From Closterium sp. NIES-65 (taxonomy: Eukaryota; Streptophyta; Zygnematophyceae; Desmidiales; Closteriaceae): a stretch of DNA of 64,000 nt. Of the stretch, positions 9,808-21,000 are shown in pieces. Location: assembly GCA_948144175.1 (NCBI GenBank), contig CANXME010002514.1, forward strand, positions 62,001 to 126,000, read 5' to 3'. Under the pieces are notes generated by a model, which saw nothing but the letters and a program-made list of their open reading frames with translations, was not told the DNA's origin and searched no databases. The translations under genes and the position numbers were made by a program. Every line of letters starts with the position of its first letter. The first letter of the stretch is position 1.

Positions 9808-10900
9808 TGTTGGTGTAAGGGCCTAATAAACTCAAGCTATTAAGACTTTATCACACTTAAAACCTCTCCTCGGGGTCACCTCCAAGGGTCCTTGGGTGCC
9901 TGGTACAAGACCAGCCCCTATCCTCGGGTCCGAGTTTGTAGAGAGAGGGATCAAGAGGGACTTAGTCAAAACAGCAAGAGTACCTTGAACGTCGCGCAGC
10001 GTATCGTGCAGACCGTCGATCGGATTAAGCTGAGATTTTTCTATATCGAAGCTCACTCTAAGAGCTTTAAAATAAGCCAAGTTGCCTCGCGAAAAGTTTT
10101 GCCATTACGAAGTTATGGCTCGGACAGCGTTAGCCTAGCGTTGGAGTGCTAGCATACTAGCGTTGACTCGGGTAGCATTCCGCCGTCGCATCGCGTAGAA
10201 ACGAAATTCCAGCAAGGAAGGAATTCGCTTGAATCAATTTCACTATATTCAGGTACAAACAGAGAAGGAATAAATAGCTCTAGCTAGCAAGGACCTTGGG
10301 AATCAACCTGGGAACAACCAGGGATGATCCCAAATAATTCCAAGCAACAGAACCAACCTGGCTGAACAAAATAGCAGGTGATAGGTTGGTGAACAACCTC
10401 TGGTTCTGTTTTTCCAACCTGGGAAAACAACAACCAGGTTCAGGTCCTAAAAACAGAACCTGTTTTGTCTTTGCCCAACCAGCCAAATGCTGGTTCCGCT
10501 GGTTTCCCCTGGCCCTGTAGCATGCAGATACAGACAAACAACATCCAACCTTCACCTAAATTGTACCCCTATAGTGCCTGCCCTGCTACACTATAGTCAA
10601 CCAAACAAAACAGTACAATTTCGAGTTGGATAGAACTGAATCTGCGCAATCAAGTAAGCCGAACCGCAAAGCTTCCATCTTGGGTTCCTTTGCGAGCTCG
10701 TCCTTTCTGCTTGTACTGTTCATAGCGCGTACAATGTTATGCCGAAGCGCACATTTTGCGAGTACCTGCAAATGCTTCAAGCGAAAATTGCGAAAGCAAA
10801 CAAACACACAAACATACCATTCACACGCAAATGCATTCGCACACGCATACTCGTACAAACAGACGGCAGGATGTCGTGCAATGTGAATTTGCACCCAACA
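9808..10900 (-). repeat. A1 3' LTR
   Basis: 1093 bp, plus-strand start TGTTGGTGTAAGG and end TTGCACCCAACA; the ends form a TGTTGG/CCAACA inverted pair. It appears identical to the A1 5' LTR. A cluster of AACCTG/CAGGTT motifs lies at about 10296-10480. Short frames open in the LTR recur in every copy, but only because the copies are young. Confidence 0.95.
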
Positions 10901-10912
10901 CACTCCCCCTCA
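10901..10912 (-). other. A1 polypurine tract
   Basis: The minus strand reads TGAGGGGGAGTG immediately before the 3' LTR, the expected primer site for plus-strand DNA synthesis. Confidence 0.85.
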
Positions 10913-10942
10913 GCCTGCCGGCTGCATCCCCATCATTCCATA

Positions 10943-13900
10943 CTAGTTCATGCTCATTCCACTCATGCGCACACAACGCCAATGAGACTCATCCGCAAGC
11001 CTCTTGGTGAGGAAGTCCGCTGGCTGCTGGTGAGTCTTGATGTAGATCGGATTCACCGTCCCCCTCTTCACCTCCTTACGCAGCCAGTGCCACTTGATAC
11101 GCATGTGCTTGTTCAGCCCATGAAGCACAGCGTTCCTGGCCATCCCAAGAGCCCCCTTGCTATCACAAAACAGCGGCGTAGCAACCTTCTGCTCCTGGCC
11201 AATCTCCTCTAACAACCTCCTCAGCCAAATCACCTCCTTCACCCCATGGAACATCGCCATGTACTCTGACTCCACGGAAGAGAGTGCTGTCTCCGTCTGC
11301 TTCTTTGACCTCCAACTAACCGGTCCTCCCCCAACTACGCAGATGTATCCTCCCACAGATGAGGAATCCTCCTTCTCAGAGGCCCACGTAGCATCAGTAA
11401 AGCAAGTGAGAAAAAGCTTGCCTTCTCCAAGCCTCTCCCCCTTCTCTTTCAGCACCTCAACCCCTTTCTGCTTCACCTGTGCAGATGCGGAGTATTGAAC
11501 TCCAATGCTTGGGTGAGAGTTCAGATACTTCACCACACGCTCAGCTGCATCCACCTGCTCCTCTGATGGATTCTGCACCACCCTAGCCAGCTGCCCAACC
11601 GAGAAAGAGATGTCGGGTCTCGTGTGAACTGCTGCCTACAAGAGGCTGCCCACCAAGGACTGAAATTGCTGCTGCTCCTCGGCTTCAACCCCTTCATCCT
11701 CTGCAGCTTTCACAAGCTTGAATTCTGCTGGCAGGGGAGTTGCAACCTTGCGCTCATTCTCAATTCCGTACTTCTCCCCAAGCTCCTTGATGAACTTCTC
11801 CTGGTGCAGCTTCAACCACCTGTGATCCAGATCCCTCTCCACGTGCATCCCGAGGTAGTACTTTACCTCCCCAAGGTTCTTGCACTTGAAGTTCTCCATC
11901 AGCTGCTGCTGCACCTTCTGGATCTCCTTCATGCTGCTGCTAAAGAGAAGAATGTCATCCACATAGACCAGAAACAGCACCAGCTTCTCCCCCTCCCCCT
12001 TGAGAAAGAGGCTCTCATCACAGCTGCTGGTCCTGAATCCCATCTCCTCTAAAACAGCTGCCAACTTCTGGTACCAGCAGCGTGGCGCCTGCTTCAAGCC
12101 GTAGATGGACTTTTTCAGCTTGCACACCCTGCCCGTACCATCCTCATACCCAGGTGGCTGCGTCATGAACACCTCCTCCTCTAAAATCCCGTTGAGAAAT
12201 GCCGTTGATATGTCCATCTGGATAATGAACTTCCCACTAACGGCTGCATCTGCCAACAAGACACGAAGGGTAGGGGGTTTGGCAGTGGGAGCAAAGATCT
12301 CATTGAAGTCCCGCTTCTCCTTCTGCATAAACCCCTTTGCCACCAACCTACTCTTGTAGATGGTGACATGCCCCTTGTCGTCAGTCTTGATCCTTAGCAC
12401 CCACTTGCATTGTACCGCTTTCTTTCCCTCAGACAGCACCACTAGTTCCCAAGTCCCATTCTCCAGCAGGCTCTGGTACTCAGCATCCCTGGAAGCTAGC
12501 CATTTGTCCCTATCTGGTCCAGCTAATGCCTCCTCCATGCTAGCTGGTTCCTCTGGTGCAGGGGCAAGAAAACAGTACGCAGGTTGATCCTCCTCATCCG
12601 GGTCATAGCCATGCGGTAGAATCAGCAATGCCTCCTCGGTCCCAAGCTGCTGCTCCGCTACATCAGCTCCTGCAGTCAGCTTCTTAGTAGCCATACGGGT
12701 ACGTCCTGGCCTGGAGACGGGTGTCTCCCATCCCTTCATAATAACACCCTTCGGCTTCTTAGTTTTCCCCTGCTGCTGCTCTCCTCCCTCGGATCCAGCA
12801 GCTCCACTAGTGCTACCGCTAATCTCCACACCATCACCTCCACCAGCAGGTGCCTCCTGCACCTTCTCTTTATCACCACCCTCTGCAGCTGCCTCCTCTC
12901 CCTCCTCCCACACACTAGGAGTCAGGTCCAGCTGCATGGTAATCTGCTCCATCTGCTGGGACACCCTGGCCTCCGGCTGTTTCTCCCAGCTCCCATACAT
13001 CATGCCCTCAACAAACTTCACATCCCTGCTGTCAAATAACACACCCTTGGAGGGTTCCCACAGCAGCCATCCCTTGCTCTCAGCAGCCAGCCCCAAATGC
13101 ACACACCAGATTGCACTCGCCCCCAACTTACTGCGATAGGTCTTGGGAACGTGGGCGACTGCCATGCAACCGAACACCCTCAGCATGTCCACCGGCGGCT
13201 TCCTCCCAAGCCACCTCTCCAACGGCACCCACGAGTCATCCCCAACCTTTGTGAGTACCCTGTTTCTAGCGACCGTAGCGTGCCGAACAGCATGGGGCCA
13301 CATGGAGTTGCCCAGCCCAGATTCTATTAGCAGCGCCCTAGCTGTCTCCAGAATTGTCCGGTTCGCCCGTTCTGCTACACCGTTAGACTGTGGGGTGTAA
13401 GCCGTGGTCAGCTCCCTCTGGATGCCCTGCTTCTTGAGCCAGGCCGTCATCTCAGCTCCAAGGAACTCACCACCCCGATCTGTCCTAATCCGCTTCACCA
13501 CACACTCCGCTTGCTTCTCCACGAACGGCAGCCAATCGTCCTGAATCGTGGAGGCGGCGTGATCTTTCTGCTTCAGCGGATACGCCCACATTAGCCTGCT
13601 CCAGTCATCCACTATGGTTAGGAAGTACCGCTCCCCCTTGTGCCCTTGCACCGGCAGCGGCCCCACCAAGTCCATGTGGACCAGCTCCAACGGCTTTTTG
13701 CTCCTGCCAGCCACACTATGGAAGGGGAAACGGGTGAACTTTGAAAGGAGGCAAATTTCACAGTTATCATCGGGTGGTTGTCCGTTCAGCTTTAAGCCCT
13801 TAACGGCTCCATCCTTCTCCAGCTGCTTCAGCAAAGGCATTGCCACATGCCCCAAACGTCGGTGTGCAGTTGCCCAATCTGTCTCCCCAGATCTGGCCGA

Positions 13901-15523
13901 CACTTTCACACCAACCCCTCCAACGGCGTTGCACTCCCCCTGGGATGCAGACCCCTCTCCAGCCTGCCCCCCACCGTGCCACGCCAGCGCCGGCAGCTGC
14001 CACATAGATCTGTACACGTCCTTGCTCTCGTGCAGATCCCAAAGCACCCGATTGCCCAGCTTCCCCTTATAAGTGCGAGCCCCATCCGTGTTGGTGTTCA
14101 CCTCAGCCTTGCCAAGCTTACGGAGGGAGATGAGGTTGGCCTTCAGGTCGGGGACGAGGAGAACGTCGTGCAGCACCACCGGCTTGCCATCCGCTCCCTT
14201 AAATGCAGCTCGTCCCGCACCAGCCACCTTCAACATGTGTCCAGAGGCAGAGCACACCTCATTAATCGGTGCAGCGCGTACGTCGTCCAGCAGGTCCTTG
14301 CGCGGCGTCATTGTCCAAGCAGCGCCTGTGTCCAACACCCAATAGTCCAGGGGGTGCAGCTCTGCTCCAGCCTTAGCAGATGCGTCTCCTTGCTCCCCCT
14401 TGTCTCCCATATGGAAGAATTGGCCCGCGGTGCGCTCCTTCTTCTTCTCCGCACCGCCGTTGACCTTCGGGTTGTTGTCGGACGAATCAGCGACCATGTT
14501 GGCGCCGTTTTTCTGGTTCCTCCGCGCGCCGCCATCCTGGTGACGATTCTGGGGGGTCCATCCATCGGGTTTCTTATAGCACAAAAACCAGGGGTGCCCT
14601 TCCTTCTCACAATACCAGCAACTCCCTTTCATTTTGCCACCAGCACCCGACTTGCCCCCACGTCCAGATTTCGCACCGCGACCCCAACCGGTACCTCCTT
14701 GTTGGTCGTTGGAGTCGTCGTCTTTCTTTGCACCGCGTCCAGCACCACCGAAGCCACGTCCTTTGCCACGTCGGCTCCCTTGCATCCCGTAGCCGCTGCT
14801 GCCGTCGTCTCCACCCCTCAGTTGGCAGCGACGGAAGTCCTCCTCCAGAATCTTCATCCGCACCCACTCGAGCGTCCACAAGCTCTGGTTCTGCGGCAGG
14901 CTCAATCCGCTCGTAAATTGAAGCCACGATTCCGGCAGCAGCGAGAGCATCTTCAAGCACTTTGTTTGCTCCGGGTAGGTGATTCCCGCGGTCGCCAACT
15001 TCGCGTAGAGGTCGCGCAATTTGTCCAGGACAGGTTGCACCGGCTCTCCCTCGCTCAGGCGCAACGCGGACAGCTCCCTCTCCAGCATCAATGTTGCAAC
15101 AACGGAGGTCGGGGCGTGCAGCTCCTTCAACACCGTCCACGCCTTCGGACCGCACTCAACCTCCGGCAGCAGGTGCATGACGTGGTGACGCTGGTTCAGC
15201 TCCAAACTCTGCGACATCAAGTAGTAGCCAGCCGAGGCGCGCTCGTCCCAATCTTCCTGAAGGGCGGGGTCACTCGGTCTAGGCTCCTCCCCAATCATTA
15301 GTTTCAGCAATCCGATTTGACGGAAATAAAGTTGCATTTTCCAGGCCCAATCATCATAGCCCTCACCATTGAACTTCTCGACGGTGAAGTTTTTCAGCAC
15401 CTCCTTGATCAGCGAGCCCTGGCTTGTTCGCGCTCCCCTTGGCGCAGAAACACCAGAATCATGGCTGCCGCTACGATCTTGGGCTGAAGATTCACCAGCT
15501 ACCGTCGAGGTGTTGCCCGCCAT
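10943..15523 (-). pseudogene. A1 gag-pol
   Basis: Almost the same polyprotein as in A2 (see there for domains and residues): gag, zinc knuckle, protease, integrase, RT and RNase H in copia order, over a span of the same length as the intact copies. About one break is present, so I class it as a very young fossil. The start chosen is the ATG of MAGNTS, 46 bp inside the 5' LTR. Confidence 0.9.
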
Positions 15524-15554
15524 AGCTACCTATATCGAGGATCACTGTAACGCA

Positions 15555-15566
15555 GCTCTGATACCA
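15555..15566 (-). other. A1 primer-binding site
   Basis: The minus strand reads TGGTATCAGAGC, complementary to the initiator-Met tRNA 3' end, 3 bp inside the 5' LTR edge. Confidence 0.92.
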
Positions 15567-15569
15567 GCT

Positions 15570-16662
15570 TGTTGGTGTAAGGGCCTAATAAACTCAAGCT
15601 ATTAAGACTTTATCACACTTAAAACCTCTCCTCGGGGTCACCTCCAAGGGTCCTTGGGTGCCTGGTACAAGACCAGCCCCTATCCTCGGGTCCGAGTTTG
15701 TAGAGAGAGGGATCAAGAGGGACTTAGTCAAAACAGCAAGAGTACCTTGAACGTCGCGCAGCGTATCGTGCAGACCGTCGATCGGATTAAGCTGAGATTT
15801 TTCTATATCGAAGCTCACTCTAAGAGCTTTAAAATAAGCCAAGTTGCCTCGCGAAAAGTTTTGCCATTACGAAGTTATGGCTCGGACAGCGTTAGCCTAG
15901 CGTTGGAGTGCTAGCATACTAGCGTTGACTCGGGTAGCATTCCGCCGTCGCATCGCGTAGAAACGAAATTCCAGCAAGGAAGGAATTCGCTTGAATCAAT
16001 TTCACTATATTCAGGTACAAACAGAGAAGGAATAAATAGCTCTAGCTAGCAAGGACCTTGGGAATCAACCTGGGAACAACCAGGGATGATCCCAAATAAT
16101 TCCAAGCAACAGAACCAACCTGGCTGAACAAAATAGCAGGTGATAGGTTGGTGAACAACCTCTGGTTCTGTTTTTCCAACCTGGGAAAACAACAACCAGG
16201 TTCAGGTCCTAAAAACAGAACCTGTTTTGTCTTTGCCCAACCAGCCAAATGCTGGTTCCGCTGGTTTCCCCTGGCCCTGTAGCATGCAGATACAGACAAA
16301 CAACATCCAACCTTCACCTAAATTGTACCCCTATAGTGCCTGCCCTGCTACACTATAGTCAACCAAACAAAACAGTACAATTTCGAGTTGGATAGAACTG
16401 AATCTGCGCAATCAAGTAAGCCGAACCGCAAAGCTTCCATCTTGGGTTCCTTTGCGAGCTCGTCCTTTCTGCTTGTACTGTTCATAGCGCGTACAATGTT
16501 ATGCCGAAGCGCACATTTTGCGAGTACCTGCAAATGCTTCAAGCGAAAATTGCGAAAGCAAACAAACACACAAACATACCATTCACACGCAAATGCATTC
16601 GCACACGCATACTCGTACAAACAGACGGCAGGATGTCGTGCAATGTGAATTTGCACCCAACA
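15570..16662 (-). repeat. A1 5' LTR
   Basis: 1093 bp; apparently identical to 9808-10900. Followed by the right TSD CTGCA at 16663-16667. Confidence 0.95.
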
Positions 16663-16904
16663 CTGCATACGTTGGATTCAGCTCCGGTTGGCAAGTGACA
16701 GTTGTGAAAAGTAGGCATCCCAGCTTTCGCTGGTAATCGCGTATGCCGGCAAATTTGAGTGGAGTGGAGGCTTCTTGGTGGTTTCCGGTGGTGTAGTGGT
16801 ACGGCGTGGAGATGGCGGCTGGGCTGAGTCCGAAGCGTTTTGCGATAGTGTCGGCATATTCTGTGGCGCTGAGATAGATCGCGTTTTCTCTGTCGAGAAT
16901 GTTG

Positions 16905-16909
16905 AGTCC
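16905..16909. repeat. Target-site duplication of A2, left copy (AGTCC)
   Basis: AGTCC at 16905-16909 and 23766-23770 flank A2 exactly. B1 carries GAGTCCCATG at the matching site, showing the unoccupied form. Confidence 0.95.
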
Positions 16910-18003
16910 TGTTGGTGTAAGGGCCTAATAAACTCAAGCTATTAAGACTTTATCACACTTAAAACCTCTCCTCGGGGTCACCTCCAAGGGTCCTTGGGTG
17001 CCTGGTACAAGACCAGCCCCTATCCTCGGGTCCGAGTTTGTAGAGAGAGGGATCAAAAGGGACTTAGTCAAAACAGCAAGAGTACCTTGAACGTCGTGCA
17101 GCGTATCGTGCAGACCGTCGATCGGATTAAGCTGAGAATTTCCTATATCGAAGCTCACTCTAAGAGCTTTAAAATAAGCCAAGTTGCCTCGCGAAAAGTT
17201 CTGCCATTACGAAGTTATGGCTCGGACAGCGTTAGCCTAGCGTTGGAGTGCTAGCGTACTAGCGTTGACTCGGGTAGCATTCCGCCGTCGCACCGCGTAG
17301 AAAAGAAATTCCAGCGAGGAAGGAATTCGCTTGAATCAATTTCACTATATTCAGGTACAAACAGAGAAGGAATAAATAGCTCTAGCTAGCAAGGACCTTG
17401 GGAATCAACCTGGGAACAACCAGGGATGATCCCAAATAATTCCAAGCAACAGAACCAACCTGGCTGGACAAAATAGCAGGTGATAGGTTGGTGAACAACC
17501 TCTGGTTCTGTTTTTCCAACCTGGGAAAAACAACAACCAGGTTCAGGTCCTAAAAACAGAACCTGTTTTGTCTTTGCCCAACCAGCCAAATGCTGGTTCC
17601 GCTGGTTTCCCCTGGCCCTGTAGCATGCAGATACAGACAAACAACATCCAACCTTCACCTAAATTGTACCCCTATAGTGCCTGCCCTGCTACACTATAGT
17701 CAACCAAACAAAACAGTACAATTTCGAGTTGGATAGAACTGAATCTGCGCAATCAAGTAAGCCGAACCGCAAAGCTTCCATCTTGGGTTCCTTTGCGAGC
17801 TCGCCCTTTCTGCTTGTACTGTTCATAGCGCGTACAATGTTATGCCGAAGCGCACATTTTGCGAGTACCTGCAAATGCTTCAAGCGAAAATTGCGAAAGC
17901 AAACAAACACACAAACATACCATTCACACGCAAATGCATTCGCACACGCATACTCGTACAAACAGACGGCAGGATGTCGTGCAATGTGAATTTGCACCCA
18001 ACA
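16910..18003 (-). repeat. A2 3' LTR
   Basis: 1094 bp, same ends as other family A LTRs. It shares with the A2 5' LTR a few variants absent from A1, such as CACCGCGTAGAAAAG near 17290, which confirms they are a pair. Confidence 0.95.
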
Positions 18004-18015
18004 CACTCCCCCTCA
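18004..18015 (-). other. A2 polypurine tract
   Basis: The minus strand reads TGAGGGGGAGTG directly next to the 3' LTR; same as in A1 and A7. Confidence 0.85.
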
Positions 18016-18045
18016 GCCTGCCGGCTGCATCCCCATCATTCCATA

Positions 18046-21000
18046 CTAGTTCATGCTCATTCCACTCATGCGCACACAACGCCAATGAGGCTCATCCGCA
18101 AGCCTCTTGGTGAGGAAGTCTGCTGGCTGCTGGTGAGTCTTGATGTAGATCGGATTCACCGTCCCCCTCTTCACCTCCTTACGCAGCCAGTGCCACTTGA
18201 TACGCATGTGCTTATTCAGCCAATGAAGCACAGCGTTCCTGGCCATCCCAAGAGCTCCCTTGCTATCACAAAACAGCGGCGTAGCAACCTTTTGCTCCTG
18301 GCCAATCTCCTCCAACAGCCTCCTCAGCCAAATCACCTCCTTCACCCCATGGAACATCGCCATGTACTCTGATTCCACGGAAGAGAGTGCTGTCTCCGTC
18401 TGCTTCTTTGACCTCCAACTAACCGGTCCTCCCCCAACTACGCAGATGTATCCTCCCACAGATGAGGAATCCTCCTTCTCAGAGGCCCACGTAGCATCAG
18501 TAAAGCAAGTGAGAAAAAGCTTGCCTTCTCCAAGCCTCTCCCCCTTCTCTTTCAGCACCTCAACCCCTTTCTGCTTCACCTGTGCAGATGCGGAGCATTG
18601 AACTCCAATGCTTGGGTGAGAGTTCAGATACTTCACCACACGCTCAGCTGCATCCACCTGCTCCTCTGGTGGATTCTGCACTACCCTAGCCAGCTGCCCA
18701 ACCGAGAAAGAGATGTCGGGTCTCGTGTGAACTGCTGCATACAAGAGGCTGCCCACCAAGGACTGAAATTGCTGCTGCTCCTCGGCTTCAACCCCTTCAT
18801 CCTCTGCAGCTTTCACAAGCTTGAATTCTGCTGGCAGGGGAGTTGCAACCTTGCGCTCATTCTCAATTCCGTACTTCTCCCCAAGCTCCTTGATGAACTT
18901 CTCCTGGTGCAGCTTCAACCACCTGTGATCCAGATCCCTCTCCACGTGCATCCCGAGGTAGTACTTTACCTCCCCAAGGTTCTTGCACTTGAAGTTCTCC
19001 ATCAGCTGCTGCTGCACCTTCTGGATCTCCTTCATGCTGCTGCTAAAGAGAAGAATGTCGTCCACATAGACCAGAAACAGCACCAGCTTCTCCCCCTCCC
19101 CCTTGAGAAAGAGGCTCTCATCACAGCTGCTGGTCCTGAATCCCATCTCCTCTAAAACAGCTGCCAACTTCTGGTACCAGCAGCGTGGCGCCTGCTTCAA
19201 GCCGTAGATGGACTTTTTCAGCTTGCATACCCTGCCCGTACCATCCTCATACCCAGGCGGCTGCGTCATGAACACCTCCTCCTCTAAAATCCCATTGAGG
19301 AATGCCGTTGATATATCCATCTGGATAATGAACTTCCCACCAACGGCTGCATCTGCCAACAAGACACGAAGGGTAGGGGGTTTGGCAGTGGGAGCAAAGA
19401 TCTCATTGAAGTCCCGCTTCTCCTTCTGCATAAACCCCTTAGCCACCAACCTACTCTTGTAGATGGTGACCTGCCCCTTGTCGTCAGTCTTGATCCTTAG
19501 CACCCACTTGCATTGTACCGCTTTCTTTCCCTCAGGCAGCACCACTAGTTCCCAAGTCCCATTCTCCAGCAGGCTCTGGTATTCAGCATCCCTGGAAGCT
19601 AGCCATTTGTCCCTATCTGGTCCAGCTAATGCCTCCTCCATGCTAGCTGGTTCCTCTGGTGCAGGGGCAAGAAAACAGTACGCAGGCTGATCCTCCTCAT
19701 CCGGGTCATAGCCATGCGGTAGAATCAGCAATGCCTCCTCGGTCCCAAGCTGCTGCTCCGCTACATCAGCTCCTGCAGTCAGCTTCTTAGTAGCCATACG
19801 GGTACGTCCTGGCCTGGAGACGGGTGTCTCCCATCCCTTCATAACAACACCCTTCGGCTTCTTAGTTTTCCCCTGTTGCTGCTCTCCTCCCTCGGATCCA
19901 GCAGCTCCACTAGTGCTACCGCTAGTCTCCACACCATTGTTTTCACCGGCAGGTGCCTCCTGCACCTTCTCTCCAGCACCACCTTTTGCAGCTGCCTCCT
20001 CTCCCTCCTCCCACACACTAGGAGTCAGGTCCAGCTGCATGGTGATCTGCTCCATCTGCTGGGACACCCTGGCCTCCGGCTGTTTCTCCCAGCTCCCATA
20101 CATCATGCCCTCAACAAACTTCACATCCCTGCTGTCAAACAACACACCCTTGGAAGGTTCCCACAACAGCCATCCCTTGCTCTCAGCAGCCAGCCCCAAA
20201 TGGACACACCAGATTGCACTCGCCCCCAACTTACTGCGGTAGGTCTTGGGGACGTGGGCGACTGCCATGCAACCGAACACCCTCAGCATGTCCACCGGCG
20301 GCTTCCTCCCAAGCCACCTCTCCAACGGCACCCACGAGTCATCCCCAACCTTTGTGAGTACCCTGTTCCTAGCGACGGTAGCGTGCCGAACAGCATGGGG
20401 CCACATGGAGTTGCCCAGCCCAGATTCTATGAGCAGCGCCCTAGCTGTCTCCAGAATTGTCCGGTTCGCCCGTTCTGCTACACCGTTGGACTGTGGGGTG
20501 TAAGCCGTGGTCAGCTCCCTCTGGATGCCCTGCTTCTTGAGCCAGGCCGTCATCTCAGCTCCAAGGAACTCACCACCCCGATCTGTCCTAATCCGCTTCA
20601 CCACACACTCCGCTTGCTTCTCCACGAACGGCAGCCAATCGTCCCGAATCGTGGAGGCGGCGTGATCTTTCTGCTTCAGCGGATACGCCCACATTAGCCT
20701 GCTCCAGTCATCCACTATGGTTAGGAAGTACCGCTCCCCCTTGTGCCCTTGCACCGGCAGCGGCCCCACCAAGTCCATGTGGACCAGCTCCAACGGCTTT
20801 TTGCTCCTGCCAGCCACACTATGGAAGGGGAAACGGGTGAACTTTGAAAGGAGGCAAATTTCACAGTTATCATCGGGTGGTTGTCCGTTCAGCTTTAAGC
20901 CCTTAACGGCTCCATCCTTCTCCAGCTGCTTCAGCAAAGGCATTGCCACATGCCCCAAACGTCGGTGTGCAGTTGCCCAATCTGTCTCCCCAGATCTGGC

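Larger units (their letters stand above)
9808..16662 (-). mobile_element. Copia family A, copy A1
   Basis: Full-length LTR retrotransposon of 6855 bp on the minus strand with perfect 5-bp TSDs (CTGCA). It has 1093-bp LTRs at 9808-10900 and 15570-16662, a PBS, a gag-pol region and a purine-rich tract. Reading the two LTRs side by side I saw no difference, so the insertion is very recent. The gag-pol region nevertheless has about one break. It sits at a junction between two family B pieces. Confidence 0.95.

Noticed and set aside
10280-10555. A 91-codon frame repeated in all family A LTRs
   Set aside because: It lies in the LTR, recurs only because LTRs are near-identical, and decays in the older copies without any sign of protection.
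13847-15301. A 484-codon open frame antisense to gag, present at the same place in A1, A2 and A7 and nearly so in A3
   Set aside because: The copies are too young for openness to be informative, the codon content mirrors the GC-rich gag sense strand, and the product is low in complexity with no recognisable domain.
16668-16904. A separate short element between A1 and A2
   Set aside because: Its translation matches family B RT at 6740-6910 and continues right of A2, so it is part of B2.
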